From Sinonovacula constricta (lineage: Eukaryota; Mollusca; Bivalvia; Cardiida; Solecurtidae): DNA of 64,000 nt. Under the pieces are notes generated by a model, which saw only the letters and a program-made list of their open reading frames with translations, did not search any database and was not told the DNA's origin. Of the stretch, positions 1 through 13,815 are shown one piece after another. Where the stretch lies: NCBI GenBank assembly GCA_007844125.1, contig CM017561.1, positions 28,394,693 to 28,458,692 on the forward strand, given 5' to 3'. The position numbers and the translations under genes are program-made. The first letter of the stretch is position 1, and every line of letters begins with the position of its first letter.

Positions 1-163
1 TTCCTATAATATCTTATAAAATATCAGCGCTTGGGCTGTTTTATTTCAAACTAATCTCTCGTTTGGAATTTTTATTTTTACGTTGCCGAGGATTTTATCT
101 GCTGTACATACTGTACATATGTCTATAGTTTATTTTATTACTAGTTATTATGTATGTATATAA

Positions 164-490
164 GTTCATTGTATCTGTTTTAACTCCCGATGCAGGTGCT
201 TATTGTTAGTTGTTTCACTTTGACGGATGTTGTTATTTAAACTGTTTGTTTGCTAGAAAAACCTTCAGGAAGTGCGAGGTTGGAGCGCTCCACAAACTAG
301 GTTTAAGCACCCCATTTGGTCCTTTTGCCGATTGACCGTTCCAAGGCGGTAACTGATGGTTTCTCTTTATGTGTGTTATGTCTCGTCTCTGTGTTTTTGT
401 CACATTTGCATTTACCTTGTTTGCCTTTGTCTACTGGTAGATAAAATTTAAATATCTGTGAAAATTTTGATAGGACCTTTTCTTATTTAC
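164..490 (+). repeat. dispersed repeat family D, copy 1
   Basis: About 327 bp nearly identical to 13508-13815. Shared landmarks are AAGTGCGAGGTTGGAGCGCT, a TTCCAAGGCGGTAACTG block and CTACTGGTAGATAAAATT. It contains the palindrome GGAGCGCTCC. The class is not recognised: no clear TIR, LTR or tRNA head was seen. Confidence 0.75.
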
Positions 491-539
491 CATATTACTA
501 TCTATATATTCTTTCTTTTAAAAAAATACCATGTAAATA

Positions 540-1010
540 TGACGTCCGTGGTAATCTATACTGGTTCCGTATTACAGAATAAGTAAAACATGTTACTATG
601 AAATACCATCTACTGGGACCTAGCTGGTACCGTATACCAATACAAAAGATTGTATAAATTATATTGTATATTCATCAGTAAATAGGACGTTGATAATATT
701 GTATATTGGTAACGTATAATAGACTATCTAAAGAGAATTTTTAAGAAAGTATCCGTCAATTGGACTTTGCTGGTATCGTATCACAGACTGAAAAGTGAGT
801 ATCCTTGAGAAAATGCTAGTCGATAGGATGTCGTTGGTCCAGCATCACAGGCAATATGATAGATAAGATATAATTTATAATATATATATTAGATAAGTTT
901 ATACAAATAATGTGAGTCAAACAACATAGGAAGTCGTTGATATCGTATTATATATAAAAAGTATCGCTGAAATAGTGCCAGTCGATAGGACTTCGCTGGA
1001 ACCGAATTAC
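540..1010. repeat. decayed ~70-bp tandem array, first part
   Basis: About seven degenerate units at roughly 541, 608, 675, 751, 819, 918 and 978, spaced mostly 60-76 bp. Consensus elements are (A)TAGGACGTCGCTGGTA, then CGTATCACAGACTATATAAA. The array resumes at 1441 after an inverted family D copy. Confidence 0.6.
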
Positions 1011-1099
1011 AGATTATATGAAGAGTGTCTTAAAGATAAAACAACAGTAAGAGAAAACAAGACAATGTCCCATAAGAATTACCACAGATGTTTTAAATG

Positions 1100-1385
1100 A
1101 ACTAACTCTTGACAAAGGCAAACATAGTAAATGTAAAAGTGACAGAAACACAAAGACGAGACATAACACACAAAAAGAAAAACAACAGGTATCGCCTTGG
1201 AACGGTGAGGCCAAAGGATCCGCTGTGGTTTTAAACCCGTTTTGTGGAGCGCTCCAACCTCGCACTCCCTGTAGGTATTTTCTAAGAAACAGTGTAAATA
1301 AAAATATCCCATCAGACTAAGATAACTAACAGCAAACACTTGACAGTTAAAACTGGTAAAAGTATATTATATACAAACGACATAA
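1100..1385 (-). repeat. dispersed repeat family D, copy 2 (inverted)
   Basis: Reverse complement carries the GGAGCGCTCC palindrome, the AGTGCGAGGTTGGAGCGCTC core and the CCAAGGCG block of copy 1. It sits between two halves of the decayed ~70-bp tandem array and probably inserted into it. Confidence 0.65.
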
Positions 1386-1440
1386 CTCTTATTACAATCA
1401 ACTGTCATCGTATTATATAACATGTACAGAAGACAAAAGC

Positions 1441-1700
1441 CTCTTAAGCCAAAAGGACGTCGCTAGACCCGTATCACAGACTATATAAAGATGTGGGGGT
1501 ATAAATATCAGTCAATCAGACGTTGAATTTATCGTATACTGATACTTGTAAAATAAACTTTATAAAAATAGTTTTATAGAAATGTCAGTCAATAGGTCGT
1601 CGTTGGGCCGTATCACAGACTTCATAAAAGGTTTATTTCAGAAAATGGCAAGGCAGAGGATGTCGTTGCTACACTGTTACAGACAATATAAAGGTCAGTA
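1441..1700. repeat. decayed ~70-bp tandem array, second part
   Basis: Four further degenerate units near 1441, 1505, 1585 and 1648 with the same GGACGTCGCT...CGTATCACAGACTATATAAAG signature as 540-1010. Confidence 0.55.
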
Positions 1701-4700
1701 AGTTTAGTTTTATGAGACAGATGTTGCAACAAACAGATTCCCACAGCCATGAAAAGGAGAATTAATCAGTTATTGATATTGATTTCACCATATTTCGGTT
1801 GGCTTACAACATTTAAAGTCCCATTTCTCTTTGCAAATATCGTTCCCCAAAGTCAGCTTATTTTGTTATTTCTGGTCATTCCAGAATATGCCTAGTTTTC
1901 TTAATATCGGACTTTTATTTATATTGAGTTATTTGTATTGAGTTATCTGTATTTATATATTTATTTATTCATTTATTTATGAATTCATTTATTATTTATT
2001 TATTTATTTGTTTATTCACCGCCATATTTAACTTTTCAATGTCTATATCTTTAGGTTAATATTCATAAATCTGTTATTTTCTTGTGCAATTTGCTTTTGG
2101 CTAATTATCCCTAAAATTGTGTATGTGGTACTGTGCTTCGAAAATGTTGTTTTGACTGTATATATAATAAACTATTGTTCATTTCTGGCATTGATCTTAA
2201 GGCAGCGTGTCCTACAAGCAGACTAAATTTGCAAGTGCTAGAGACAAAATGCATCACCACTTTATTTTTCGTGATATGCAAATGTCTAGACAGTGTGATT
2301 CAATGTAGAGACATCAAATTAATGCTGATCTTCATTATTCATGATAAGTCTAAAATGTTCGATAATGGATTTAATGGTGTAGATACTGGGGTGCGGCCAC
2401 TCTACACCGGATACAATATACGAAGGATAATGGATTGAAAAACAGATTTACTGCCAAGTATTCAGTGGCTAAAATGACGATCGCCCTTGCATCAGCTCTC
2501 CTTGTCGGCGTAAGCACGTTATTAAATTAGTGTGCCCATAACGTACATGTCACGGACGACAAACAGACGTCATATTTATTGGACATTTTATATAATAATT
2601 GTGCGGAGTTATCCATTCCAAGTTATACACGCAGCTTAAAAAAATCTTTTTCCACGCACTGGTAATGTAACTTGATAAAAAAATGGGCTATGGAACTTTT
2701 TCATAAAATGATAAAAAATAATACTTCTATAACATTAATATAAAAATGACCACCTGTGTTGAAAAAAGGTTTTAGCGAAAATTATTAGAAACCGCAAATT
2801 GATCATTGGTTTCAAATGCATTTACATGTATGTACAGTGGCTTAATCCCGGTTGAAAAGTTCTTCTAAGTATAGTAAAATGTATTTTCAAAACGTGGCTG
2901 TCATTCGAGATTGTTAAACAACGGGTTAGGTGTCAAACAGCTGTTGCAACAAGAGCTTTCTTTGGACAAACAAAAAACAAAACAAACAAAAACACGTTCT
3001 TTCAATTATTAAAATGATAAGTACTACCAAAGTATATGTTTATAACATTGTCTAGTTTGTTGAAAAGGGGCTTTTATCGAGATGGGGACAAGTTATTTTT
3101 GAAGCATCTCAGATGGCTGAAAATGACTGAAATAATCCGATACCCAACGACCTTGCGAAAATTATGGCTAGCAACTATTACAACAGCACCTTTTTACAAG
3201 TATAAATGTGTAATTTCAACCGTAAAAAGTAATACTGTATATACACATGTTTATTAATAGGTGACCTTTTCTGTAAACGAAAATATGTTTTAAGAAAGTG
3301 AGTCAATAACGACAAATAAATTCATTTGTGGCTACGATGGTTAAAACTCATGATGTAAAGATGTCTTAAATAGGGTTGTTGTTTTTTTTTCAAATAAAGG
3401 CCAGAAGACGTGTCTGTGTATACAGTTGTGGCGTTAATCACAGATTAACAGTATTGCTGACTGTAGTATGTGTGTCATAAAAGTTGTAATAAACAAATCA
3501 CTGTATTATCTGACGACTTCACACGTCGCCTGAATAAGTAATCTACTGTTCTAGCTGGTATGCATTCTGTTCACACAATCGCTTTCTGATTGCCCTACCT
3601 CTTTGACTCAAGAACACCAGCTGGCATAGACGGGATGAAATCTGATCATTCACTCAACCATTCCGAGTGAGTTTCGAGTTATGAGACGAAACATCATACT
3701 ATGATGGTACTCGGCTGATGATGTCGGCGTAAGTTTTGCTAGAACTGTATTGCCCTACTAAATATCGTCACAAACAAAACTCTCGGGTTTTTAAAAGACC
3801 TTCTTATGATAATTTGTACAATTAAAGGCAATATTATATGTAATATATTTCTCTAATTTGCTAATCTGTATATATAATTTGTTTAATCCAGGATCATAAT
3901 AATAGATCTTTAGCTTATTCGGCATTTCTTTCCAAAATATCGCGTGACACATGCAACTATGTTCGTAAATTAGTTACTTAAAAATGTCAAACGTAAATGT
4001 GAGTAGCTTGATAGCAAAAATATTCTGATAAAGATATTCTTAAGACTTTCGTAACTAATTACAAGTTGAAGCGTACTTACATATCCATTATCTATTAGAG
4101 TTTAAGAAAATTCAAAGAATTCCATAGGCACGTGCAAATTTATGGTTTCCGCTGACGGGCAATTAGTTCATTTAAATGAAAAGAATTTGCTAGACATCAA
4201 TAACTACCAACTATGTTAAGCATAACCATAGCAACCAGGCTTTTACAATTACCAGAACTTCAGCTCAGGTCTTTTCGGTTAAACTGTATGGATTAAAGGA
4301 CCGTTTGAAAACAGCTGTTTTACTCAGTAAGAAAACGAAAACTGTATGCACTCATTTACAAGTGGCATAAGCAAATAAACACATTTAATGAAACCTCAAG
4401 CGTGTAGAGCATACATAGATCTGAATTGAAGTAAATTCAACGAACCGGTTCGGCACCGTCATACAGATATGTGTGATATCACTACGGTTTTTATGAAGGG
4501 TGTCTTAATTTAACAAATCTCTTTATTTTAAAAGAACCTATATTACATATAGCATGTAACAAAATCCTTTTATATAATCATATATTTTTTACCTAGCACG
4601 TAATCATGCAAAACAATGTAATGAATCGTCCATTTTTGAAATAGCAGCCTACTTTCGGTTTGAATTGGTATCCCCCCTTCCCTAATATCCATCGAAAGTA

Positions 4701-5027
4701 ACCTCTTACTATGAAAAGGGATACAAACCACCTTATATACATTGATAATGATGTCAAGCTGAATGTTTGAGTTCCGACACTAAATGTTGTTAAGCTTCTT
4801 TTATAATGGTTTGCTCGAACAGGGTCGAAACACATGCACACACGCAAATCTAAACGCACTAGTTTTCCGCGGAACATGTTTAGTTTATTAAAATGTGTTA
4901 ATTTGATTGATAAAACACCAGTTTCGTTGTGTGGCCAAGTTAAATAAGAGTATATAAGACAAAGTCCTATGAGCATTGTAACATATACAAAAATTGATAT
5001 GACACAGGACCAAAGTATTTACATGCA
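1701..5027. other. AT-rich stretch, no gene recognised
   Basis: Open frames here are short, lack family motifs and have no supporting splice structure. The only repeat seen is an imperfect TTTA-rich microsatellite at about 1915-2020. Confidence 0.5.
1915..2020. repeat. imperfect TTTA/ATTT microsatellite
   Basis: Interrupted runs of TTTA with variants such as TTCA and TTTG over about 100 bp. Confidence 0.7.
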
Positions 5028-5182
5028 CGCCAAATGTAAAAGTGAGAACAAATCTGTGATGAGTCATTTAACAATAAGATCAAACCCGACAGTTACCGCC
5101 TTGGAACGATAAGTCGGTAATATGGACCGACTTGGGTGCTTAAACCGGTTTTACAGAGCTCTAACCTCGCACTTCCTGATGG
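5028..5182 (-). repeat. dispersed repeat family D, copy 3 (partial)
   Basis: Reverse complement shares AAGTGCGAGGTTAGAGCTCT and the TTCCAAGGCGGTAACTG block with copy 1. It is diverged and truncated. Confidence 0.55.
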
Positions 5183-6389
5183 ATTTGTCGGATGCAAGCA
5201 ATGAAAAGAAAACCGATCCATTTGAATAAGTGTCCAAGCGCTGACGTTTTGTTTCACAAGTTATGACGAAAATAGTGACGTCATTGAAAAATAATGCCCA
5301 CATAGTGTTTAAAAGAGATATAGGTATTATTTCGATTAGAAGACCTACAAAAAACGTTAAAAGTAAATAAAATTAACATTCTGAATCAAGAAAAAGAATG
5401 ACCAGAGAAGCGTAAATGGCTGTAGCATCCTGTTTATTTATTTTGATTGAAGGGGGATTGATGTTCTGAAGAGGGTACCGATATGTTTATACACCGCGAT
5501 AGCGATGCTGAATAAAAACTGCTGTTGCCCACGGTTTACAGCAACAAAACTACTTTTTATTTCAGTAGACAAAGTTTTTACTCAATGTGAACGACTGTGT
5601 GTCAAATTGTAGCTTTCAAGACAGATAGTTTGTGAGCACTAAGCAACAATACCTAAGGACGTAGAACGTTGCATGGAGTATCAGTCTGCCAGTTATTATG
5701 TCTAGATGACAACTAGAAGACTTATTGGTTACTTATAACTAGTCTACGATGCGATTCTTATTTGTTATTTTACACACATGACAATCTCTGTAAGCGTCTA
5801 AACATGTTTCTATATTGGACACGTTAAGTTAAAAATGTTGTTTTTCTATTCTATGTGTTTTATGTTGTAATGATTGTGTACCTAATTATATAAGCTTGGT
5901 CGATTATAAAACTTTTCTTCAATCGGCAAAGCTCTTTGATATTCCGTAATCAAATTCATAGAAAGTCTGGTCTTAACTAATTTCTTAGATCCCTAACTGT
6001 TCTTGTTATTAGATTTAATATCTCGTTATTACGAAAATCGGTTCTCACTAACTAGATACAGCGAACCCAAAATGTTGCATAAAATAACCGTCGTGGAAAA
6101 TTGTGTTCCAACTCGCTCAGGGAATTATCAATCTAGATATATTCAATGTATATGAAAATTGTCAAATAGGATGCAAAAATATTTTCCCATTGGAACATGT
6201 CTTCTTAAGTACAACACGCTTATCTCTAAAACTATAATATGATTGCGTAATATATGGATAATCAAGTGGATAGAAATGGCGCGAAAGTACTTGTAACGTT
6301 ATCTGATGTTCACATGTAGTTAAAGGATTACGTCGGTAATTTAACAAAATTGCATTCGTTAAAGGGCAAACAAATAGGCTTTAATGTCA
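5183..6389. other. no gene recognised
   Basis: Unique-looking AT-rich sequence; no motif-bearing frame or repeat structure seen. Confidence 0.45.
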
Positions 6390-6574
<185 letters not shown>

Positions 6575-9500
6575 TTTCTTTACTATTATTATTCATTATT
6601 ATTTACTATTAATTAATATTATATGTTTAATATTGTTGACACATGATTCCATGTACCGGTACATGCCAGCTAAATTTAACTTTAGTTTTTACTTCATCAC
6701 CAACAAAATAATCCCGACAGGATTGGGCTTTAAGCTAGTATGTTAATGGAAAAGGAATTAATCAAAGGACTGAATGTGAAGCCGGGAAATCACAACCCTG
6801 GGGTGAACTTTTTTCAACAAAAGCTCGCAAGGGCTCCGTTAAAATAAATCCCACTCAGGGTGAAATCTATTGATCTCACATCCGGTCCTATGATAAATTC
6901 TATTAATATTATTAATTTAGAATATGACCTCGAAATAAAGACATGATATCTTGTCATTGTAAAACGTATCCTGTTATAACACGATCCTTATGTCGTTATC
7001 ATGAGGTAATATCTAATTATAACAAGTTCGGAATAATACGTTATTCTTTACTTGGCACGATTCGACTTTCGTATAACAGTGACTAATAATTTTATAATCT
7101 TATGTATAGTTTTATGTCAAATACATTGCATTTTATGAACTGAATCGGTATAATGTATTTTATCTTGATTGTGCTATCACCGATATAAATTTCTGATGTA
7201 TACAGGTACATATGTACAAAATATTGAATTAATTTCTAGCCAAAGGTCTACAATATAGCTCAGCATAATGTTATTGCCGTGCGTCGTGTGGCATTGGTGG
7301 TGCGCACCATGATTGCGTGCAGAAAATAACTTGATAATGTAATGACACAAGCAGACGTCTGTTGCTGAATTATAGGGTTTTATCCGTCTCTATTTCCAAG
7401 ATAATCCGAGCGTCACATTGTGAATAAAGTTATGATTATTATAACTTGTAGCAAGCCTTTATGCAAATGATTATGTCCCTTGCCAGAGTCTTGTGTCTAG
7501 ACATTATGAAAAGAAAAACGATTTTTTTTCTCAACCTACCCACGGGAACGTGTTTAGACTCAATCAAACCCGCTCATTATTCAAATAATGTTTTGCAATA
7601 TCTTACGTGTGACATAAATATTAAGACGGTATAAATAACTGTAGAAACGCAATCCTGTCTTAAGAGCGAATAATATCTTGATACTTCCTCTTAGCAACAT
7701 ATTGCAAAAAAAAAACAATATATTAATAGATCGGCACATTTGAACGAAATCTCACACAGCAACAGACGTATACATACAGGCAGATATCAAACTATGCATG
7801 CGTTTCGCTTTAACTTATAACGGCATGAGTTTTCGGCCAATTCATTTATATAAATTTTTTATTGTGAATTAACTATTTAAAGACTAAATTATGCTTTTTT
7901 ATAACTACACGTGTCAAAATACACCATAGTGTCTCTCTATTGTGAAAGAATGACATACTAGAAGCGTCATAATAACATTAATAAATTATGACTTTGACAA
8001 GTTCGAAGTCATAATGATCTTGTTTAAGATAATTTCCGGATTTCATCACTTAATATCAAATACTCATGATGTTATAATTTCCAATACTTGGTAATATAAA
8101 ATAAGTAACGACATGTTACTTTTAAGTTTTAAGGGAATAAAAAATGAACCCATTAGACTTGAAGAATCAAATCGTGTATAATTGCGTGTATAATTGTCTG
8201 TGTGGAAGAAAGGGCTCTCTCTAAGGCTATCGGTTCATTACTTTAATATGTGAGTGAACATAACCGTAACTCTCGTGGAAACTAGACTATCTGTACCTTG
8301 CTTTCTTCCTTGTTGACTGCTACATATATATACACTATGTGCATTGTTAACATCGGTATACACGTTTTTTCTTCTTTTTTTCTTTTCTTTTTTGTTGTGT
8401 TGTTGTTGTTGTTTTGTTATTGATTTTGTTTCGGGGTGTTGTTTTGTTTGTTGTTTTTCTTTGTCCTTTTTGTCAAACAAGACCTCACCAAACAGCGGCT
8501 TTTACTTTATAAAACCTGCTTGTATTTTTATAATTGCAAACTTCATTCTAAAAACTCGGTCATTGTCTCTCAAAAAAAAAGGGTTTCACAGAAACTGACT
8601 TCATTTTACTGCATGTTATACTAATGTCCCACTAAAAGATGTATTACTTATGAGGCGATCTCCAGAGAGGCTCCAACAAAGTCAACATAAGCTGCTCATG
8701 TGTATCTTCTCTCACCATGACACCACTGCGTCAGGGATGCAGTACAATGTGTATGACAATTTGTTCTTGTTTCCAGCATTTTATTCGGCGTAGCTGCCAA
8801 ACCTGATTTTAGTCGTACTTACAAATGCTGACGTAACGTCAGTCCGGATGAATATCAAAGACCTTTCACTGTGAGAAATTACCAATTTCATCATAAATCA
8901 GCGAAATAAGTAAAATAGTAGCTGACAAGCGACTGAGTGTGTCACTATTGGCCGCCATCACTGTACCACAAGTCTAAAAATTGATGCCGTTTATTTCCAG
9001 CTTGATAAGAATTAAAATTTATTAATTGTAACATATAGAATTAACAGTACATGTTAAATATAAAAAGTTTTAAAGATCTTTTTTACTTTAGTGAATGCAC
9101 ACATGTATATTTTCTTGCGTGACGGACAAATTTCGTTAATGTTCGAAGGTGAGTTAAGAAAACAACAACATATAATACATTGTAAAGTCTGTTATTTCAA
9201 TAAGCTATACACATTTTGGCGGAATTCTACAACAAATTGTTATGTTTCATAAAAGTTAATCTTTTGTACAAGCGCATTAAACCTAATGGTTTCACTGGTA
9301 CCCATAGGTGTCAAATATTACTTTGTGTTAGAAAAAATATAATCTTTCTTTAAAGTATGTCTTCACCAACGCCATAGATCTTTTATAAAGGTATATATTG
9401 TTAATATTATCCTGCATATGTTTGCGCTACATGCAATTGGATATCCTGCACGTTTATCCGGACATAAACCAGCTGTGTTAATGGATACTGCCACTAGGTA

Positions 9501-9898
9501 TTAGCTGACTTCTGAAAGCTCATTTTTGTTTCCATCGACTTACTCTGTGGCAATTTTACTAATCATTTTGAAAAGAAAATCTTACAGAGACGTACTAGAA
9601 AAATGAATCCGATTTGGTCGTAGCAAAGGACTGGCCAATGCAGTTTCCTTCAAACAGCCTTTACACTTCTTGCTTATCATTTTGCCTCAATTATATGATT
9701 TCTTTAACAATCAATAATTATATACATTTCTAATAGAAATAACACTTTTCTCCCCACCCAAATACAATGTGAACATATTTTGTTTAAAGTAACTTAACAA
9801 CTTTCTTATTAATGATGTCATAACTTAGATTTAAGAATACGTCATTACAGTTTTGTTTGCAAAGGATTTGTTGTTGTTTTTCACTTCTTGCACATGAG
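6575..9898. other. no gene recognised
   Basis: AT-rich with scattered short frames. A T/G-rich low-complexity patch lies at 8363-8470. Nothing else supportable. Confidence 0.45.
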
Positions 9899-10062
9899 AA
9901 ACCCCTCAAGAAGTGCGAGGTTAGAGCTCAGTAATGACACTTTCAACACACTAGTTGGCACATTTGCTGATTGACCATTCCAAGGCGCTAACTGTTGGGT
10001 TTGCTTTATTTTGTATCATGTCTCGCTTTTGCAACTGACTGACATTTGAATAGTTTTGTCCT
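9899..10062 (+). repeat. dispersed repeat family D, copy 4 (partial)
   Basis: Shares AAGAAGTGCGAGGTT, the TTGGC...TTTGCTGATTGACC block, CATTCCAAGGCG and ATCATGTCTCG with the fuller copies, with clear divergence. Confidence 0.55.
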
Positions 10063-10929
10063 GTACCTTTTCAAATTTTAATATATGTTGCGGTACTCAT
10101 AGGGCCATGTCATATTTTCCAGTCGTTATGTCACTTTAATTTGCCTTCTTTGATGTCAGAAAACTTCGCATAAATATTGCATAAAAGTGTTTTATCTCTT
10201 GCTGAGTTGTAGTCGTTCAACATATATGAAAGCATGTTATTTTATCCTTTACATACAAGTAACATGTCCTTTGTATCTTTGTGTTTATTAGAACTGGACT
10301 ACGATATAAAAAAACAAGGAATTTATATAACATAACGGGGCTTATGGCCAACCATGTCGAAATCATTATCATTAAACCAACCTATTAACTGCTGCGTGAA
10401 ATTTCAAGTAACGGCTCGATGTGATTTGTTTGCAGATATACACAACCGTCGTTGTAACATATAAAGGGTTCGGCTTATTATTTTCCCATGAATTCAGAAA
10501 ACAGATAGATAAATTAAGGAATATTAACATTCCACTTTAAACTACAAGAGTAAAACGACACATCTCTTAATTATTGTTGTCATCGTAAATTCGACTATCT
10601 TTTGTTGTTGGGTTGTTTTGATAATTTACGTTATACCGACGTCCTTGGTAAGAGACAAGAACCATTTAACAATAACAAATAAGATGTGGACGCTTCAATG
10701 GAAATCTTAATTCATTTCTCAAAGAAGCAGACATCATTTTAGCAATGATTGGACTAGTTGTCAGTTACAGAATTTAGTTTATTATTAAATTATTTATTTT
10801 CTATTTACGTATTTTAAAGTGTGGTTTAAGTACAAAGGTACACTACAGAATGTGACATATTGCGCGTCAGTTTATAAAAGGCTGTCTTGTTTGATAAATA
10901 CAAAACTATGACAAAGTCATAGAAGAGTC
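10063..10929. other. no gene recognised
   Basis: AT-rich sequence upstream of minisatellite array 1; no coding or repeat signal seen. Confidence 0.45.
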
Positions 10930-13212
10930 AATTTGTGGACGAAAGTAAATGTCGTCACATGCAGGAATGGAGGCAAGACCGGGTACCAGTTTGTGGACAC
11001 ATGTTATTGTCATCACATGTGTGATGTAGGAAGAACCTGTTTCTGTGTGTGGACAAATGTTGTAGTCATCAAATGTGATATAGAGGCAGAACATGTTTCT
11101 GTGCGTGTGGACAAATATTATTGTCATCACATGTGATATGGATGCAGAACCTGTTTCTGTGTGTGTGGACAAATATTACTGTCATCACATGTCATATGGA
11201 GACAGACCCTGTTTCTGTGTGTGTGGACAAATATTATTGTCATCACATGCGATATGAATGCAGAACCTGTTTCTGTGTGTGGACAAATATTATTGTCATC
11301 ACATGCGATATGGAGACAGACCCTGTTTCTGTGTGTGTGGACAAATATTATTGTCATCACATGTGATATGGATGCAGAACCTGTTTCTGTGTGTGGACAA
11401 ATATTATTGTCATCACATGTGATATGGAGACAGACCCTGTTTCTGTGTGTGTGGACAAATATTATTGTCATCACATGTGATATGGATGCAGAACCTGTTT
11501 CTGTGTGTGGACAAATATTATTGTCATCACATGCGATATGGAGACAGACCCTGTTTCTGTGTGTGTGGACAAATATTATTGTCATCACATGTGATATGGA
11601 TGCAGAACCTGTTTCTGTGTGTGGACAAATATTATTGTCATCACATGAGATGTGAAGGCAGACCCTGTTTCTGTGTGTGTGGACAAATATTATTGTCATC
11701 ACATGTGATATGGATGCAGAACCTGTTTCTGTGTGTGGACAAATATTATTGTCATCAAATGTGATATGGAGACAGACCCTGTTTCTGTGTGTGTGGACAA
11801 ATATTATTGTCATCACATGTGATATGGATGCAGAACCTGTTTCTGTGTGTGGACAAATATTATTGTCATCACATGCGATATGGAGACAGACCCTGTTTCT
11901 GTGTGTGTGGACAAATATTATTGTCATCACATGTGATATGGATGCAGAACCTGTTTCTGTGTGTGGACAAATATTATTGTCATCACATGAGATGTGAAGG
12001 CAGACCCTGTTTCTGTGTGTGTGGACAAATATTATTGTCATCACATGTGATATGGATGCAGAACCTGTTTCTGTGTGTGGACAAATATTATTGTCATCAA
12101 ATGTGATATGGAGACAGACCCTGTTTCTGTGTGTGTGGACAAATATTATTGTCATCACATGTGATATGGATGCAGAACCTGTTTCTGTGTGTGTGGACAA
12201 ATGTTAAAGTCATCACATGTGATGTGGTGGCAGAACCTGTTTCTGTGTATGGACAAATATTATTGTCATCACATGTGATGTGGTGGCAGATCCTGTTTCT
12301 GTGTATGGACAAATATTATTGTCATCACATGTGATGTGGAGGCTGAACCTGTTTCTGTGTGTGTGGACAAATATTATTGTCATCACATGTGATGTGGAGG
12401 CAGACCCTATTTCTGTGTGTGGACAAATGTTATTGTCATCACATGTGATATATAGGCAGAACCTGTTTCTGTGTGTGGACAAATATTATTGTCATCACAT
12501 GTGATATAGAGGCAGAACCTGTTTCTGTGTGTGGACAAATATTATTGTCATCACATGTGATATAGAGGCAGAACCTGTTTCTGTGTGTGGACAAATATTA
12601 TTGTCATCACATGTGATATAGAGGCAGAACCTGTTTCTGTGTGTGCGGACAAATATTATTGTCATCACATGTGATATGGAGGCAGAACCTGTTTCTGTGC
12701 GTGTGGACAAATATTATTGTCATCACATGTGATATAGAGGCAGAACCTGTTTCTGTGTGTGGACAAATATTATTGTCATCACATGTGATATAGAGGCAGA
12801 ACCTGTTTCTGTGCGTGTGGACAAATATTATTGTCATCACATGTGATATAGAGGCAGAACCTGTTTCTGTGCGTGTGGACAAATATTATTGTCATCACAT
12901 GTGATGTGGTGGCAGAACCTGTTTCTGTGCGTGTGGACAAATATTATTGTCATCACATGTGATATAGAGGCAGAACCTGTTTCTGTGCGTGTGGACAAAT
13001 ATTATTGTCATCACATGTGATATAGAGGCAGAACCTGTTTCTGTGTGTGTGGACAAATATTATTGTCATCACATGTGATATAGAGGCAGAACCTGTTTCT
13101 GTGCGTGTGGACAAATATTATTGTCATCACATGTGATATAGAGGCAGAACCTGTTTCTGTGCGTGTGGACAAATATTATTGTCATCACATGTGATATAGA
13201 GGCAGAACCTGT
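10930..13212. repeat. minisatellite array 1, 56/58-bp units
   Basis: About 40 head-to-tail units. Each has GGACAAATATTATTGTCATC, then usually the palindrome ATCACATGTGAT, then a GAGGCAGAACCTGTTTCTGTG-type segment. From about 11130 to 12200 two unit types (GGATGCAGAACC and GGAGACAGACCC) alternate as a 114-bp dimer, and three dimers form a 342-bp higher-order repeat (11447 recurs at 11789). Right of 12430 the units are more uniform. Units at the left edge are diverged. A 357-codon open frame on the minus strand is explained by the 114-bp dimer being 38 codons long. Confidence 0.97.
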
Positions 13213-13270
13213 TACCTGTTTCTTTGTGTTTCTCTGTTTCACACACACGCTCTATAAATAAGATTTTATA

Positions 13271-13305
13271 AACAACACACGCACGCACGCACACACACAC
13301 ACACA
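13271..13305. repeat. (CA)n/(CGCA)n microsatellite
   Basis: Short CA run with GCAC variants, immediately right of array 1. Confidence 0.85.
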
Positions 13306-13306
13306 A

Positions 13307-13385
13307 TGTTCCAAAGTATAGACCAATACCTTTGTCATTACATTGATATGGGGAGCAGAACCTATTCCAGTCTGTAGACAATTCA
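13307..13385. repeat. diverged outlying unit of array 1
   Basis: Contains degenerate counterparts of TTGTCATCACATGTGATATGG and GGCAGAACCTGTT in the same order, separated from the main array by the CA microsatellite. Confidence 0.55.
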
Positions 13386-13507
13386 TGTAAAGAATAAAAA
13401 AGGGGTTTAAATGGGCCTATTAGCTATTAACCTGCTAAACACATGAAAAGAATTCAAGCAAATAGTGTAGATCCTTATAAGCCAGCTTCTGTTAATAGAC
13501 TGACAAG

Positions 13508-13815
13508 TTCATTGTATCTGTTTTAACTCCCGATGCAGGTGCTTACTGTTAGTTGTTTATTTACACTGTTTGTTTGCTAGAAAAACCTTCAGGAAGTGCG
13601 AGGTTGAAGCGCTCCACAAACCAGGTTAAAGCACCCCAGTTGGCCCATTTGCCGATTGACGGTTCCAAGGCGGTAACTGATGTTTTTTCTTTATGTGTGT
13701 TATGTCTGGTCTCTGTGTTTTTGTCACATTTGTATTTACCTTGTTTACCTTTGTCTACTGGTAGATAAAATTTAAATATCTGTGAAAATTTTTATAGGAC
13801 CTTTTCTTATTTACC
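13508..13815 (+). repeat. dispersed repeat family D, copy 5
   Basis: Nearly identical to copy 1 over about 300 bp, from the GTATCTGTTTTAACTCCCGA block to TTTCTTATTTACC. It lacks about 20 bp present in copy 1 after the GTTAGTTGTTT block. High identity suggests recent mobility or exchange. Confidence 0.75.

Noticed and set aside
11127..12200. 357-codon minus-strand open frame in array 1
   Set aside because: It follows from the 114-bp dimer being a multiple of three; opposite-strand frames are open too.
10930..13212. CRISPR-like array (regular units)
   Set aside because: Units are contiguous tandem repeats without unique spacers, in a eukaryotic context with introns and SINEs.
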